NCBI GenBank assembly: GCA_027886185.1
Contig: WOAB01000583.1
Span: forward strand, 3,100,001 to 3,164,000
Direction: 5' to 3'
Source: Rheum nobile
Lineage: Eukaryota > Streptophyta > Magnoliopsida > Caryophyllales > Polygonaceae
DNA length: 64,000 nucleotides
In this document: positions 22,866-34,800 of the stretch, one piece after another
How the letters are laid out: each line of letters starts with the position of its first letter
How positions within the stretch are numbered: position 1 is the first letter of the stretch
Made by a program: the position numbers and the translations under genes
The notes under the pieces: model-generated
The model's database searches: none
Told to the model about the DNA's origin: nothing
What the model saw: only the letters and a program-made list of their open reading frames with translations

Positions 22866-24100
22866 CAGATGAGGGTCAGAGATGGCTTGCCTTGCGTTCA
22901 TGACATGGCGCAAAATGTTCGGAGCGAGACCCCAATTGAACCTAGCTCGTTGCATCCGTTCTGGAGGCAACTGACCTTGTCAGAAGTGAAGACATCAGAA
23001 GAAGAAGAATTCTGCACACGCAACGTGAATAGATCTTTGCTTGACGAATTTGCCCGAAGTGTCTTCCCCACATTGCCAGTGGAGATTCAACAAAGAGCAG
23101 TCTGTACACTTAAAAGTATAGCACATCCATAGCAGACTACTCTGGAAGAGCCAGCCAAAGTCAAGCATAAGGGTCGGCCTCAAGGAGCTCTGAACTTTGC
23201 CACCAAAAGACAACCCTCATCATGGGAGCACACTGACCAACAGATGGACGGAACACCTCCGAAAAAGCAAAAAGGAAGACCACCGAAGACGGGCCTACCC
23301 TTACCGTGTGGTGCCACGTCATTGATCAAGAACCCGTGGCGATATCTTTCACAGTTCCCCAAGTGTATGAGACCACACTTTGGAGGATGGTATGAGATAG
23401 TGGGTGATGGAAACTGCGGGTACAGAGCCATTGCGCATGGTCTGGGCTTAGGGCAAGATAAGTGGGAATTTGTTCGACGTACCATGATCGCTACGTTGAG
23501 AAAAGAGTATGAGCTACTCGCGCCACTTTGGGTGTCTACGATGACACTTGAGGCAATGGAGGCGAAGCTTGATTGGTTTCCTTCGCCGAACAGGCCGGCC
23601 CCACCGGAGACGTGGTTGGAGCTCCCGGATATGGGATGTTTGGTGGCAACGGCATTCACATGTGTGTTCGTTACCGTCGGTCGTGGCGTGGGGATGACAT
23701 ACCTGCCTATGAGGGGGAAGACAAACGAAGCATCGATTGGGGAGAATCTGAAGACGGTATGCATTTGCCATGTCGAGAACGAGCAACATTTTATTGCGGT
23801 ACGTTAATACAATCTTGTGTTAAAACATCTGTTTATACTATCTTGTGTTAAAACATCTGTTTATACTATCTTGTGTTAAAACATATGTATGATGCATTGA
23901 TTTTCATGTAGATTGGGCTGGCCAAAACTTCGCCCTTGCCTCCTATTTACTCGGGGTGGCTGTATCATCATGACCCGTCTGCGGGTGATTACGTAGATCA
24001 ATGGCTATTAGATCGTTCGTTGGAGTATGAACCAGACAAGGACGAAAAGAAGCCAAAACGAAAGAAGAAGGTCAAAATAGTCGATTTATGTAATGAATGA
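22866..24100 (+). pseudogene. Tail of a MULE transposase: SWIM end, AT-hooks and OTU protease domain
   Basis: One frame runs from the repeat border. DGLPCVHDMAQ resembles the CxH end of the SWIM zinc finger of MULE/FAR1-like transposases. It is followed by a WRQLTL block, a TAG stop at 23130-23132, two AT-hook-like motifs (KGRPQG and KGRPPKTG) and an OTU domain. From the ATG at 23244: GDGNCGYRAIA with D55 and catalytic C58, and HFIA with H182. Exon 1 ends at 23798 (GT) and exon 2 runs 23912-24100, adding GWLYHHDPSAGDYVDQWLLD and a Lys-rich tail (247 aa in all). The OTU part is uninterrupted and its catalytic residues are present. The transposase core is absent, cut where the 651-bp repeat ends. 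Confidence 0.7.
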
Positions 24101-24261
24101 TATGATGCAATGAGTACGACATTCCTATAGTATGCTGCAATGAGTACGACATTCCTATTGTTGTCATAATCCAAACAACTTCCCCAAAACATTCAAACTG
24201 AAGTCATAACTAATTAAACAAAACGAAACAGCCAAGCAGTTCGAGAAAAGCGGAAACTGTT

Positions 24262-24450
24262 CAGTCGCTCAGAAAACCGCGACCAACCGCGATCGCGGGG
24301 GATCGCGGTTTGTGCTCCCCAAGGTTCTGCTGGAAATCTTCTAACCGCTGGTCGCCGTTTTGGAAAACCGCGACCAACAGCGATCGCCTCCGGTCGCCCT
24401 TTTGGAAAACCGCGACCAACCGCGATCGCCTCCGGTCGCCGTTTTGGACT
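24262..24450. repeat. GC-rich repeat block with CCGCGACC/GCGATCGC words
   Basis: About three imperfect units of GAAAACCGCGACCAACCGCG with GATCGC and TCCGGTCGCC. Strikingly GC-rich against the surroundings. Related words occur at 48.89-49.40 kb. Confidence 0.7.
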
Positions 24451-24922
24451 TCAGCAACTTCTGTCTTCTGATCATCACCTTTCCTATATGACTTCGGGCA
24501 CCGTCTTCAACTCGTAAGTGCACATTCCAATTTCACCGGCAAGCCGCCGGCGACTTTCCGGCGATATTCCGGCAACTTTCCGGTCGTCTTCTCTGGCGAG
24601 ACAGTCCAATTTTTTTTTTATCAAATATACCCAAAATTCAACAACAAATCCACAATTTTTACCAATCTAACAATATCATCACTTCCACTTTCATTTTTCC
24701 ACACAAAATGTCAACAAACCTAGATCTACCTAACCAAATTCATAAACATCACAAAAACTTCTACAAAACCTAGATCTACCATCCAAATCATCTCCACATC
24801 GTAGATCTACCATCCAAACCTAAATCTACCTAACCAAATACTTTGTGTGGATCTACATTTCCTAACCAAACACTTTAAATCTATTAAAAACAAAATCAAA
24901 TAATTATTTCTAGGAACTAACC

Positions 24923-24992
24923 TTACGCGGGAGGGGCAAGGAGGCGTTACGCGGGAGGGGCAAGGAGACGTTACGCGGGAGGGGCAAGGAGT
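24923..24992. repeat. 24-bp tandem repeat, three copies
   Basis: TTACGCGGGAGGGGCAAGGA recurs three times in succession, separated by GGCG or GACG. Confidence 0.85.
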
Positions 24993-25068
24993 GGTAGACG
25001 GCTGGAGTGGTAGACGCGGCTGAGTGACCAGATGAATGAAGAGGAGGAGCCGAATCTGGCTTTTATAG

Positions 25069-25222
25069 CCAGATTCACACACGTTACGTGTGATACAATG
25101 TCACACGTAACGTGTGAACCGATCCCACACGTAACGTGTGAAGCCAATTCACACGTTACGTGTGGGTCTTGAATGGGTCAGTATCGACGCGTAACGTGGG
25201 AAGTCTATTCTCACATTACGCG
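25069..25222. repeat. Array of palindromic ACACGTTACGTGT-type sites
   Basis: CACACGTTACGTGTG or its complement-like form CACACGTAACGTGTG occurs four to five times in about 100 bp, followed by two diverged copies (CGCGTAACGTGGG, CACATTACGCG). Each is itself nearly palindromic and contains ACGT cores. Confidence 0.8.
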
Positions 25223-25274
25223 CGGCCCTATGCGTCAAAAGGCAAAAATGCCTATGCGCCGAATAGTTGAGCCC

Positions 25275-25925
25275 CACGTATATTATACTAGTCAAAGATA
25301 ATTCTAAAGGTCTAGCTAGACTTTTGTAACATCTATCTAAGATTTCCGCGAAAACATCGTCGTTTATGCCGTTTGATCGTAGTGGAGAGATTGACAAAAC
25401 AAGTTGTTTATGGCGGCTGCTGTACTGATTGGTTGAATTGTAGTATATGAAGTTGGTATTTTTGCAATTTGTTGGTGAAATGGACTCAGCAACGTGCCCA
25501 CCCCGCTGAGTCGCAGAGTTGCAATTACCATTTACCTGTAGATGATGCCGATATTTTAGTATATATTTTGATTTTGTATACGGAGTATTAAACACACACA
25601 TAACTTTTTATTATTCACACTCACATATACGGAATGCATATATTTTTGTTTATGCATTCAAAAATCATACACATATGTATCCGCACTCATACATATATGT
25701 ATGCGCACTGCGGATACATATGCGTATGTATGCGCACTGCGGATACATATGCGTATGTATGCGCACTGCGGATACATATGCGTATGTATGCGCACTGCGG
25801 ATACATATGCGTATGTATGCGCACTGCGGATACATATGCGTATGTATGTGCACTGCAGATACATATGCATATGTATGCGCATTCCGCATGCGCACACGTT
25901 CAAAATTAAACGTTAACGGCAAGAT
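25275..25925. repeat. 651-bp direct repeat, right copy
   Basis: Right-hand partner of 22213-22863, with the same number of 29-bp units (array about 25695-25880). Bases outside the repeat differ on both sides. Confidence 0.9.
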
Positions 25926-26640
25926 TCTGTTTGAACGACAAATTTTGGATATGACGCCTTGAATATGATATTTTTATTGTTTTTCTTTCTATATATTAAA
26001 TAATATTTAAAAAAAATGATATGGTAAAGTGTACACTCAATTTTTGACATTTATATGATTAGAATTGAAAAATATTCGCAAATTTATATACAAAAATGGA
26101 GAGTAAACTAAGAATTTCATGCAAATAATTGAATAACAAACATATAAATTTAATTTTAGTAATGAATACTATATTAATTGTATAACTAATTAAAAGAAAA
26201 AAGTGGTTAAAGTATATCACATATTTATTTCAAATATTTTTAATATGTATATTTCCACTTTTGCATCATTAATCATATATTACTAATTATACCAACTATA
26301 TAAATTGAAATGTAAATTTTTGGTATTTGGCCCTATATTTTAATTTATAAATAATTTTAAAGAAATTTTTAATTTATAGTTTTACGCATATATTATAAAT
26401 AATTTTAATTATAAATAATATAACTAAAAAGGTAAAAAGATATAAATAACTTTGAAATAACTAGTTAGCATGTATCAATGAGCACACACTAGAAAAACCG
26501 TAGAATATATAACAAACTATATGATATATAGAAGTAACTAATTTAACATAAAATTATAAAATAATAAATATAGTAAACTTAACTCGTTCGAATTAAAAAA
26601 TCTAAAACATTCATAATAGGATCGTTAACGTTAATTAATA
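25926..26640. other. AT-rich, no gene seen
   Basis: Very low GC with short composition-driven frames only. Confidence 0.6.
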
Positions 26641-26805
26641 GTAGGGATAATCCGTGCATGCGCACTGCGGATACACATGCGTATGTATTTCTAATGCATA
26701 TACATAAGTATACGCGTTCCGCATGCGTGGATCAATATATATGCTTCCGCGTTCCGCATATATATAGTGGGTGTAAATAATAAAACGTTATGGGTGCGTT
26801 TAACA
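26641..26805. repeat. Inverted, diverged end of the 651-bp repeat family
   Basis: The right part, read on the minus strand, gives GTTAAACGCACCCATAACG and TTTTATTATTTACACCCAC, matching the text at 22527-22565 and 25589-25627 (TTAAACACACCCATAACTTT). The left part holds one 29-bp-like unit (GCACTGCGGATACACATGCG). This looks like the opposite terminus of a TIR-bearing element. Confidence 0.6.
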
Positions 26806-26820
26806 ACACCTTTCTATATT

Positions 26821-27185
26821 ACGTGGTGTATCGTCTGAGATTAAATTCTCTGCACCCTTTCTATGCATCATTTTGTATATTCTATAAGCTAAATTTATTT
26901 ATTATATACCCTAAAACCTAAAATATTAACCCTAAACCGTAAAACATAAACCCTAAAATATAATACCTATACCCTAAACCCTAGACTATAAATCATAAAC
27001 CCTATGCCATAAACCCTAAAACCCTAACCCTTAAACTATAAACCCCAAATCTTAAGCTATAAACCCTAAACATTAATTATTAACCCTAATTTAAAGTTTA
27101 AAATATAAAACAAATAAATAAAACTTAAAAGGGTGCATGAAATGGTGCACAATTAGGGTGCAAAAAATTTGACGTGGTATCGTCT
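26821..27185. mobile_element. Small TIR element filled with telomere-like repeats
   Basis: Ends TGCACCCTTTCTATGCATCA (from 26851) and, inverted, TGCACCCTAATTGTGCACC (to 27161) face each other. Between about 26910 and 27095 the text is a degenerate series of CCCTAAA-type units (AAACCCTAAA repeated, with variants such as CCTAAAC and CCCTAGA). The flanks ACGTGGTGTATCGTCT (26821) and ACGTGGTATCGTCT (27172) are nearly identical, possibly a long target duplication. Confidence 0.6.
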
Positions 27186-27339
27186 ACCATCCATCTCGAT
27201 CTTTTTTGTTAATTCTTGATATGGTCGAGGTCCATCATTAATTTTTCGAGGGATGCAGTTGGTAAGTGACAAGGAGTTAATTTTTACCCGGTTAAAGTAT
27301 ATATGGGTAGTACACGATATTATGGATACATTTCTTCCC

Positions 27340-28843
27340 TCTCAGCTACCCTTGCCACCCCTCCTTCCTCCCCCACCCTCCTCCCCTCAAATCTGAATCT
27401 CTCTGATGACTCCATTCGTAGTAATAATACCAGACTTTTGAAAGTGAAGAATTTGCTTGATGACTTTATACCCTCCCCCTCTCCTGCTTCCATATCTGAA
27501 AAGGCATTTAGTGCTTCTCCAACCACCACGCTGAACATTCCTCCAAATCCCACTTTGTCGGAACCCACTCACATTGACTCCTCTGCCCCCCAAACACACT
27601 ATTGCCTCTTTGTTTGATGGTGCACTTGATTTCCCCCCTCTTAGTGGTCCCACCACTCTTCCCGACTCCTCCACAAATCTTAAACACACTCCCCTCCCTC
27701 CAACTGCCCCCCTGTTTCGATTACTCCTCCTTTGGGGAAAGACCCAGGAGCACAACCTCAAAATTTCTTGGATGCGGTTGGTCGACACAAACCTGTATCC
27801 AGAAATCTACATCTTGAATATGTGGAAGGAATAATGGATGACATTATTGACTATTCGAATGAGGATGTTGCTGACCAAATTGATATGTGGAAACCCAACT
27901 TGGTGGGTGCATCGATGGTGGAAAAATCAGCTACAAGGCTATGGAGAGATTCATGCTTACCTCCTGGTCCAACATCGTCGTTCCTAAGATGTACTTGAAT
28001 GACTATGGATTATATATCTTCAGATTTGCTACAAAGGAAGACCTCGTCTTTGTTTTGGAGAGGGGCCCATGGATGATAGAAGGTGTGAGACCATTGATAC
28101 TCAAACGATGGCAACCTGGAATGCAGTTGGACTTGTCATGCCTGGACTCGGTCCCTATTTGGTTCACCCTCCCAAATCTTGATTTCAGATTCTAGTCCGA
28201 TCATATTTTAGCCAAGGTGGGATCTGCTATTGGGACACCACTACAGATGGATAAGTCCACGGCTTCTCAGGAGAGAGTTTCGTATGCACGTTTGTTGGTG
28301 GAAGTCTTAGCTAATGCTGAGCTGAGACGGGAGATTACCTTCAGGAGAAACTCAGGAGTCCTAACTACACAACAACTCATCTATGACTGGATCCCCTCGC
28401 ATTGCAACAACTGCAAAGTCTATGGCCATAAGAATTCTGAGTGTCAGATGAAAGCAAATCCTTTTTCTAACAAGGATGTTGCTCCCAGACCTCCACCACA
28501 TAAAACTCCTCCCATCCAGCTAGATAATACTTCCTCCTCAAATAGCTCTCATAATCCCAATCAATACCACAACACATCCTCGAAGAAGCCACAAAATCTT
28601 GATCCTGAACCTCTACCCATAATTGATGCTGAACCCAACAACAACAACTCCTCACATATTCCTTCTCCTCAAAATCTGCCAAACCAGGTTCCCATATATG
28701 GACCTCTCTTACCTCTTCCCCACCCTTCTGCTAGACTCGCCATGACTTTGACAAGGTCATCTCAGCATTATCTTCCCAAAAGACATCGCTCATCTTCTAT
28801 GCCCCCTCTATCTCCTTCTATTGAGAAAACTACTCCCCTGTAG
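27340..28843 (+). pseudogene. LINE ORF1: DUF4283-like domain and zinc knuckle, frameshifted
   Basis: A Ser/Pro-rich N-terminal stretch (to 27617) passes by frame changes through 27732-27830 into a DUF4283-type core at about 27890-28195 (YIFRFATKEDLVFVLERGPW, LILKRW, the W-F segment), then after a TAG (28193-28195) into a third block ending in CNNCKVYGHKNSEC (CX2CX4HX4C zinc knuckle, about 28408-28450) and a Pro/Ser/Asn-rich tail to 28843. The family binds nucleic acid and packages LINE RNA. At least three frame changes or stops break this copy. Start codons within the target duplication (27303) are not real starts. Confidence 0.8.
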
Positions 28844-28916
28844 GGAATACCTGGCTCCAATCCCCCATATGAAGTTAATGCTCAAGGAGCAAACTCAAAA
28901 GCACATTTAGTGGTTA

Positions 28917-31900
28917 ATGATTGACACCAATATTGTATGTTGGAATGTGAGGGGAATTAATCGCTCCCCCAAACACCGGGTTATTCGGGATCTTATACAT
29001 AAATCCTCTTCTTCTATTGTCGGTCTTCTTGAAACCAGACTCCAACCCACAAAAATTATCACCCTCATTCCTGCCATGTCCAACAACTTGCATCATATCT
29101 CAAACTCCCAATTCCCTTCCTACACCCGAATTCTGGTGCTTTGGGACCCTTCCAAATTTCACTGTCTCGCCTCTGATCTCATTAATGACATCAAATTCCA
29201 TATCTCCTTCATATATGCCTTCAATGATCTAAGCAGCAGATCCCATCTTTGGAATGACCTTTCTCTCCTCAACCACACTACAACAACCCCATGGATGATG
29301 TGTGGTGATTTCAATACAATCCTTAATGATGGGGGGAAAATAGCAGAAAATGGGCATGTTATTGCCACTGATGAGCTAACTGTGCTTTTTAGCAATTCTG
29401 GCCTCCAGGATATGAATTTCAATGGGGCTTTCTTCACCTGGAACAACAAACAATCCTTTGGCAGAAGAATCTGGTCTAAACTAGACAGAGTGGTCATCAA
29501 CAATCAATGGCTTACAACATTTCCCAACTCCAAAGCCTTTTTTGGCAACCCGGATATTTCTGATCATTCACCGGCTATTATATCCCTTGGGACACAGCCC
29601 AGATTGCACAAAAAGACTTTCATGTTCAATAATGTGTGTGCCAAACATGAAATGTTCCTGCAAACAGTTGCTCAACACTGGGGGCTCCATGTGCAGGGGT
29701 GCATGATGTTTCAAATTGTTACCAAGCTTAAAACTTTGAAGCATAAGCTCAAGAAATTAAGGTCTGGAGCTGTGGAAGATTTGATGAAGAGAATGGTGAT
29801 TCTTAAGAATAGACTTATATTGATTCAGAATGCTCAACAAACAAGCCCTCTAGACCATCAACTTATGGAGGAAGAAGCTCAATGTATCAAAGAATATCTG
29901 ACTGAATCTGGAAATATGGACGACTTGCTGTGTCAACAAACCAAGCTTGCTTGGCTGAAAGGAGGGGATCACTGCTCGCATGTTTTCTATGCTAGCCTAA
30001 AAAGCAGAACAAATCGCAATAGCATTGTCAAGCTTTACAACTCTAACGGCGAGCTCCTTAGCAAGGAAGAGAACATATCAAGCCATATTGTGAATTACTA
30101 CATGAATCTTCTGGGAAAAAGCTCCAACACCCACCCTTTCATCCCGGATAGGTATGGCCAAAGTGATTTGCTCCCGCAAGACCTGATCATGGAGGCCATA
30201 AAGCCAGTCTGTGGCAATGAAATCAAGCATGCCTTGTTCAGTATTAATACTCTGAAAACCCCTGGGCCTGATGGTTATGGGTCCCTGTTTTTTTCAAAAA
30301 GCATGGCCTATCCTTGGTAATGACATTGTCAAGGTTGCAAAGGATTTCTTTTCTAATTCCAGGATGCTCAGACAAATCAACCACTCAACCATCCACCTCA
30401 TCCCTAAAACCAACTCCTCCCTCCATATAAAAGATTTCAGACCTATCTCTTGTTGTAACACAATCTATAAAATCATTGTTGAGCGTCTCAAAATCCTCCT
30501 ACCTCACATCATCAGTGATAACCAAGGAGCCTTTGTCCAAAACCGATCTATAAGCAATAATGTCCTTATTTGCCAGGATATCCTTAAACACTATGATCGA
30601 ACCCACATTTCTCCTAGATGCTCAATCAAGGTTGACTTTAGAAAAGCCTTTGATTCTATTGAGTAGACCTTCCTGCATAATGTTTTCCACTTCTTCAAAA
30701 TTCCTAGAACCCTCATTTCTTGGATTATGGCCTGTGTCACCACCACATGTTATTCCATTCTTATTAATGGTGAGCTTCAAGGTTTCTTTAAAGGACAGAA
30801 AGGGCTCAGACAGGGTGACCCCCTCTTGCCTTACCTTTTTACACTGGTCATGGAATTTCTTAGCAGAATGCTTAACCAAATGCCCCTTAATAGAGATTTC
30901 AAACTCCATCCCCACTGCAAATCCACGAACCTAACTCACCTAAGCTATGCAGATGACCTCATGGTCTTCTGTAAAGCTGACCCTAGATCCATCCAAATTA
31001 TTACCAACACCCTTACCCTCTTTGGATCCATTTCTGGTATGACTATCAATGTGGATAAAACCCGGATCATTTTCGGTGGCACCCCTACCCAAATTCAAAC
31101 ACAAATCCTCCAGATTACTGGTTTCTCCCCTACCTCGCTCCCTATCCAGTACCTGGGTGTGCCAATTGGATCCAAGAAATTATATCACGATGACTTTTCC
31201 TTTGTGATAAACAGGATGACCTCAAAAATCAACGGATGGGCCAACAGAATGTTGTCTTATACAGGAAGAATAGAGCTTGTGAAATCGGTGCTTTATGGAA
31301 TCCAATCATATTGGTGCAATGTCATTCTTTTTCCCAAAAAGGTGCTCAAGAAGGTGGCTGCAATTATTAGATCCTTTCTATGGTCTGGGAATACCTCTTC
31401 TCAAAGGAGCCTTATTGCTTGGGAACGGATTTGCAAACCCCTTGAGAAAGGAGGTCTGGGCTTCAAAGAAATTTTAGCATGGAATCGAGCATGTATGTCA
31501 AAAGCTATTTTGAAATTCATGCAAGTGAAGGGAATATTTGGACAAGATGGACAGATTCACGCATCGCCAATAATTCTACTATTTGGGATATTCAGAAGAA
31601 GGACAATGATAGTTGGAGCTGGAAATGTCTGCTCAAGACAAGGGATGCACTTCTCCACAGTGCTGCTGCCTCTCAAATTGGCCCTCTTATCTACACTGTC
31701 GATGGAAAATTCAAGACAGGAGCTGCATATGACCTACTCAGAGAGAAAAACTTCGTTGTTCCTTGGGGAAAAAATATTTGGAATGGTTTCAACACTTCGA
31801 AGTGCTCGATCATCTGTTGGTTGGCCATTAATAATCGGCTTCCGACGAAAGATCGACAGAGTTGGCTTCCCATTGAAGACACAAGCTGCGTTTTCTGTCA

Positions 31901-32217
31901 ACACTCGAAACGGGTACTCACATCTAGAATGTTTGTCCCTTTGTACAATCTATCCTCTCCAACCTCCTTATCTGGATGAAGATCAGAGTGCAAAGATATA
32001 TTGTTAAGGACTGGCTGAGCTGGCTTTTGCAACAAAGAAACAAGAAGCAAACGAGCTTCAAAACCAAAGTGGCAATGTTCACCTCCTTCATCTACTATGT
32101 CTGGACCAGAAATGAAGCCATCTTCAACAATCAGACCCCCTCGGTGCATTCATGCTCGTGCCAGATCATAACCCATATCAAGTGCACAACTGTTGCGAAA
32201 TTGGCGAACACCCAATG
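28917..32217 (+). pseudogene. LINE ORF2: endonuclease, reverse transcriptase, C-terminal zinc region
   Basis: The first 467 codons (28917-30320) hold an EEP-type endonuclease (WNVRGIN, GDFNTI, the ISDHSPA histidine motif) and the RT entry (TLKTPGPDGYG). A frameshift near 30300 moves to 30271-30666 (DFRPISCCN, DFRKAFDSIE), where TAG at 30664-30666 replaces a probable Trp codon. RT continues in frame with RQGDPLLPYLF and the active-site YADD (about 30943-30957). A second frameshift near 31500 leads to the zf-RVT region (WLAINNRLPTKDRQSWL, CVFCQHS), and a further frame change precedes the last piece ending at 32217. Retrotransposition is not possible from this copy. Confidence 0.92.
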
Positions 32218-32391
32218 AGCTGCAGATCCCTTGACATGGGATTGATCATGTTTTTTGATCTTTGTCTTTTCCTGATGTTCCTCGGGCCTCCTCTGTCTTG
32301 ATCAAACTCTTTGTTATGTTTTTGTCATCTTTTCTCAGTTTTAATAAAATTTACCGAAAATTCAAAAAAAGATATTATGGATACATTTCTT

Positions 32392-33240
32392 TTTTTTAAA
32401 TTATCTTTTATTGTGGGTTCATGGACATATAATATTTTTTTATGTTTAATAATAATGTTTTTGTCCATAAATTTAACATTTTTTTTAAAGGATTCATCAT
32501 TTCTACTTTAGAAAATAGTATGAAATTTTTTTTCTATTTAATGAGCACACTCTAAAAATTCCGTTTTTAACAATTTATTTTTGCCATTAATTTATTTTTT
32601 TATTAAGGATTTACATTCTCTTTAGGGAATATTTTAAAAATAATTTTTAATTTAAATTTGTTAACATGTTTTCATGAGCACACTAAAAACAGTAAAAAAA
32701 CTGTAACTTCTTTTGTAAAAGACATATATATAATCCTGTCTTGTTGTGAAAAATGGTCTAAAAAACCGTTTTTTTAATAGTGTCGAATGGGAACATGCTT
32801 ATAGAAATGGAACTTGTCTAGCTCATAAACTTGCTAGGTTAGAGCCATGGAAATTAGGAGTGCGAACTTAGGATATGTCTCCCCCAGTTCAAGTTTGAAA
32901 TGTAGCACAGCTTTGATATTATTTGAAAATCTTTTCACTATTTTACAAAAAATAAACATTTTTTTGCATATAACGATCATTTATTTTAATTTGGAGGGCT
33001 ATTTCTATTACTACTTTATCTCTTTTCTTGATGAAACTATTTCTATTACTATTTTATTGACTTTTTCTTTTTCAGATTTCTAATTTAATCGCTCTTTATT
33101 ACTTTTCAACTTTGTAATAATCACCACTTCCTTATATTCTATTTATATTCCTTATAGGCTACGAGATTAAAATATTTGGGGAGCATGATAATGAATCGAA
33201 GTAGAATTTAAGGGTAACTTTTTGGTCAAGAAAAATATAT
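32392..33240. other. AT-rich, no gene seen
   Basis: Poly-T-rich text with small open frames only. No family match recognised. Confidence 0.6.
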
Positions 33241-33255
33241 ATAGAATAACGGTTT

Positions 33256-33430
33256 GTCTAACATATGTCCTTAGGGCATAGGTTAAGAATTTCTATTAAG
33301 GAATATAAATCTTAAATAAGAAAGGGTGAACTCATTTAAAAAAAATAGAGAACTCTATAAAAATTAACACGTAATCAAAACTTTCTATATAAGAGATCTT
33401 AACATATGCCCTTAGGACATAGGTTAGAAA
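33256..33430. repeat. Pair of near-palindromic 25-mers, possible MITE
   Basis: AACATATGTCCTTAGGGCAT followed by AGGTT (about 33260) and AACATATGCCCTTAGGACAT followed by AGGTT (about 33401) are each nearly self-complementary and about 140 bp apart. Confidence 0.45.
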
Positions 33431-34369
33431 AATCGATAAACAATAAGGGAATGCTAAGCATTTGCGGAGGGTGCGTGGTTAAAAGAATATAAATGCTGAA
33501 TATTGCCAAAACAAATTATTACTATTATAATTTTTTCCGAGAAGGAATGATGTCATTTTTTTGTATGAAATAACATGTCGAAATATTAGTTTGCTTCTTG
33601 GATCTCTTCTAGAGCTCGATATCATAGCCCGACTTGATCATTTTCTGTAAATGTATGACAACCATAGGATTGTTTATAAATCATTTTCTTATTGAATGCA
33701 TACATACAATTATAACCTCCTATGCCTTAATCATTTTTACTTTATATAGAAGCTTTCATAACTTAGTGGATTACACATGTGTTTTCTCATTTATTCTTCA
33801 TGCATTTTCAGTCCTTAAAGGACTATGTATATACATGTATCGAATATCCCATAAAATATGGAGTAAATTATCCAAAATTTTATGAGCTATATCTTTCACC
33901 AGAGGTGAATATATCCTCATTAGCTAGAAATATGTTGACAAAATTCACTATGGGCGAATAGAGCTCCATATACTCTAGTCCATACTATTTTCTAAAGCCT
34001 TATGTGACCAATATATCATTGGATCACAATCTTATTGCCCTCATGATATTTTTATACGGATGACTAATTTCATCCTTTATGGTATTGGAACTACTGGTCC
34101 AAAAAATACCATATTTCTTCAAAGAATCTAGCTTCCTCATATTACTTCATTGCAGTTAGAAACCAATATAATGTCGATGTTCTTTTATTATTGTTTGAGG
34201 ATCATCATCCTTACTCGAGACTTCTAGTCTCTTTATAATAACTAAGAGTCTTTAAAGCACTTTCTTACCATCCAAAAATGGTTATTGTATATGTGACTTT
34301 GTCACACTATCTTAACACTAGTAATTACATTTGATAGGATATTAGTTATACGATCCATCGAACTTCTAG

Positions 34370-34800
34370 TTCATGTTTTTGAACTTCGGGTTCATTCACT
34401 TGAACTTCGGGTTCATTCCTTTGAACTTCAGGTTCAATTATCATCAGATCTAAAATGTAAAAATTGTGTTCCCTATAATTTCTTACATACTAGTCTTTTT
34501 TCCTTCTCCCCCTAAAATTGGGATATTCACCTTATCAAAGTGATAATCTCAATACCGAGCAATATATTGATCACCCGCTCATAAGCTCTAGGTATTTGGT
34601 AAACGATAGGGAATCAAACCCATCGTATAATTCCAACTTTTCTGTGGCACCCCTTTAATATATTGAGGGAGGTAAGAGGACGTATACCGCATATCCAAAA
34701 ACTTTTAGTTCTCCTTCCGGAGACAGGCTTCAAATAGGAGAATCATAAGCAGTCAGTCTCAGTCGAATTAAATTCTCAACGTCCAAATTTATTATTTGAT
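34370..34800 (-). pseudogene. Strongly decayed Copia integrase C-terminal region
   Basis: On the minus strand, broken frames give KFLDMRYTSSYLPQ-like text, a TEKLELYDGFDSLSFTKYLE-like stretch, then a short run ending NFRGRRKK. This parallels the block after the integrase core of Copia elements in which a modified-host-background phrase (GCAVYVP, RLGIYVGYDSPSIIKYLEP) precedes the RT linker. A threefold GAACTTCGGGTTCATT repeat (34380-34440) would encode NEPEVQ-type repeats. Similar decayed text may extend over about 33.6-35.8 kb. Stops are too frequent for a firm boundary. Confidence 0.45.

Larger units (their letters stand above)
27337..32370 (+). mobile_element. L1-type LINE bounded by a perfect 21-bp target duplication
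   Basis: The 21 bp at 27316-27336 are repeated exactly at 32371-32391 (beginning GATATTATGG and ending ACATTTCTT). The element ends in a short A run (TTCAAAAAAA) just before the second copy. Inside are ORF1 (DUF4283-like plus zinc knuckle) and ORF2 (endonuclease, RT, C-terminal zinc region), the order of plant L1 elements. The 5' end starts within ORF1-like coding text, so the element is probably 5'-truncated. Frameshifts and stops make it inactive. Confidence 0.95.

Noticed and set aside
22213..25925. Interpreting the 651-bp direct repeats as LTRs
   Set aside because: No TG..CA ends, no primer-binding site or polypurine tract next to them, and no gag-pol between them.
27303..27336. ATG at 27303 as the start of the LINE ORF1
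   Set aside because: It lies upstream of and within the target-site duplication, so it is host flank and not part of the element.
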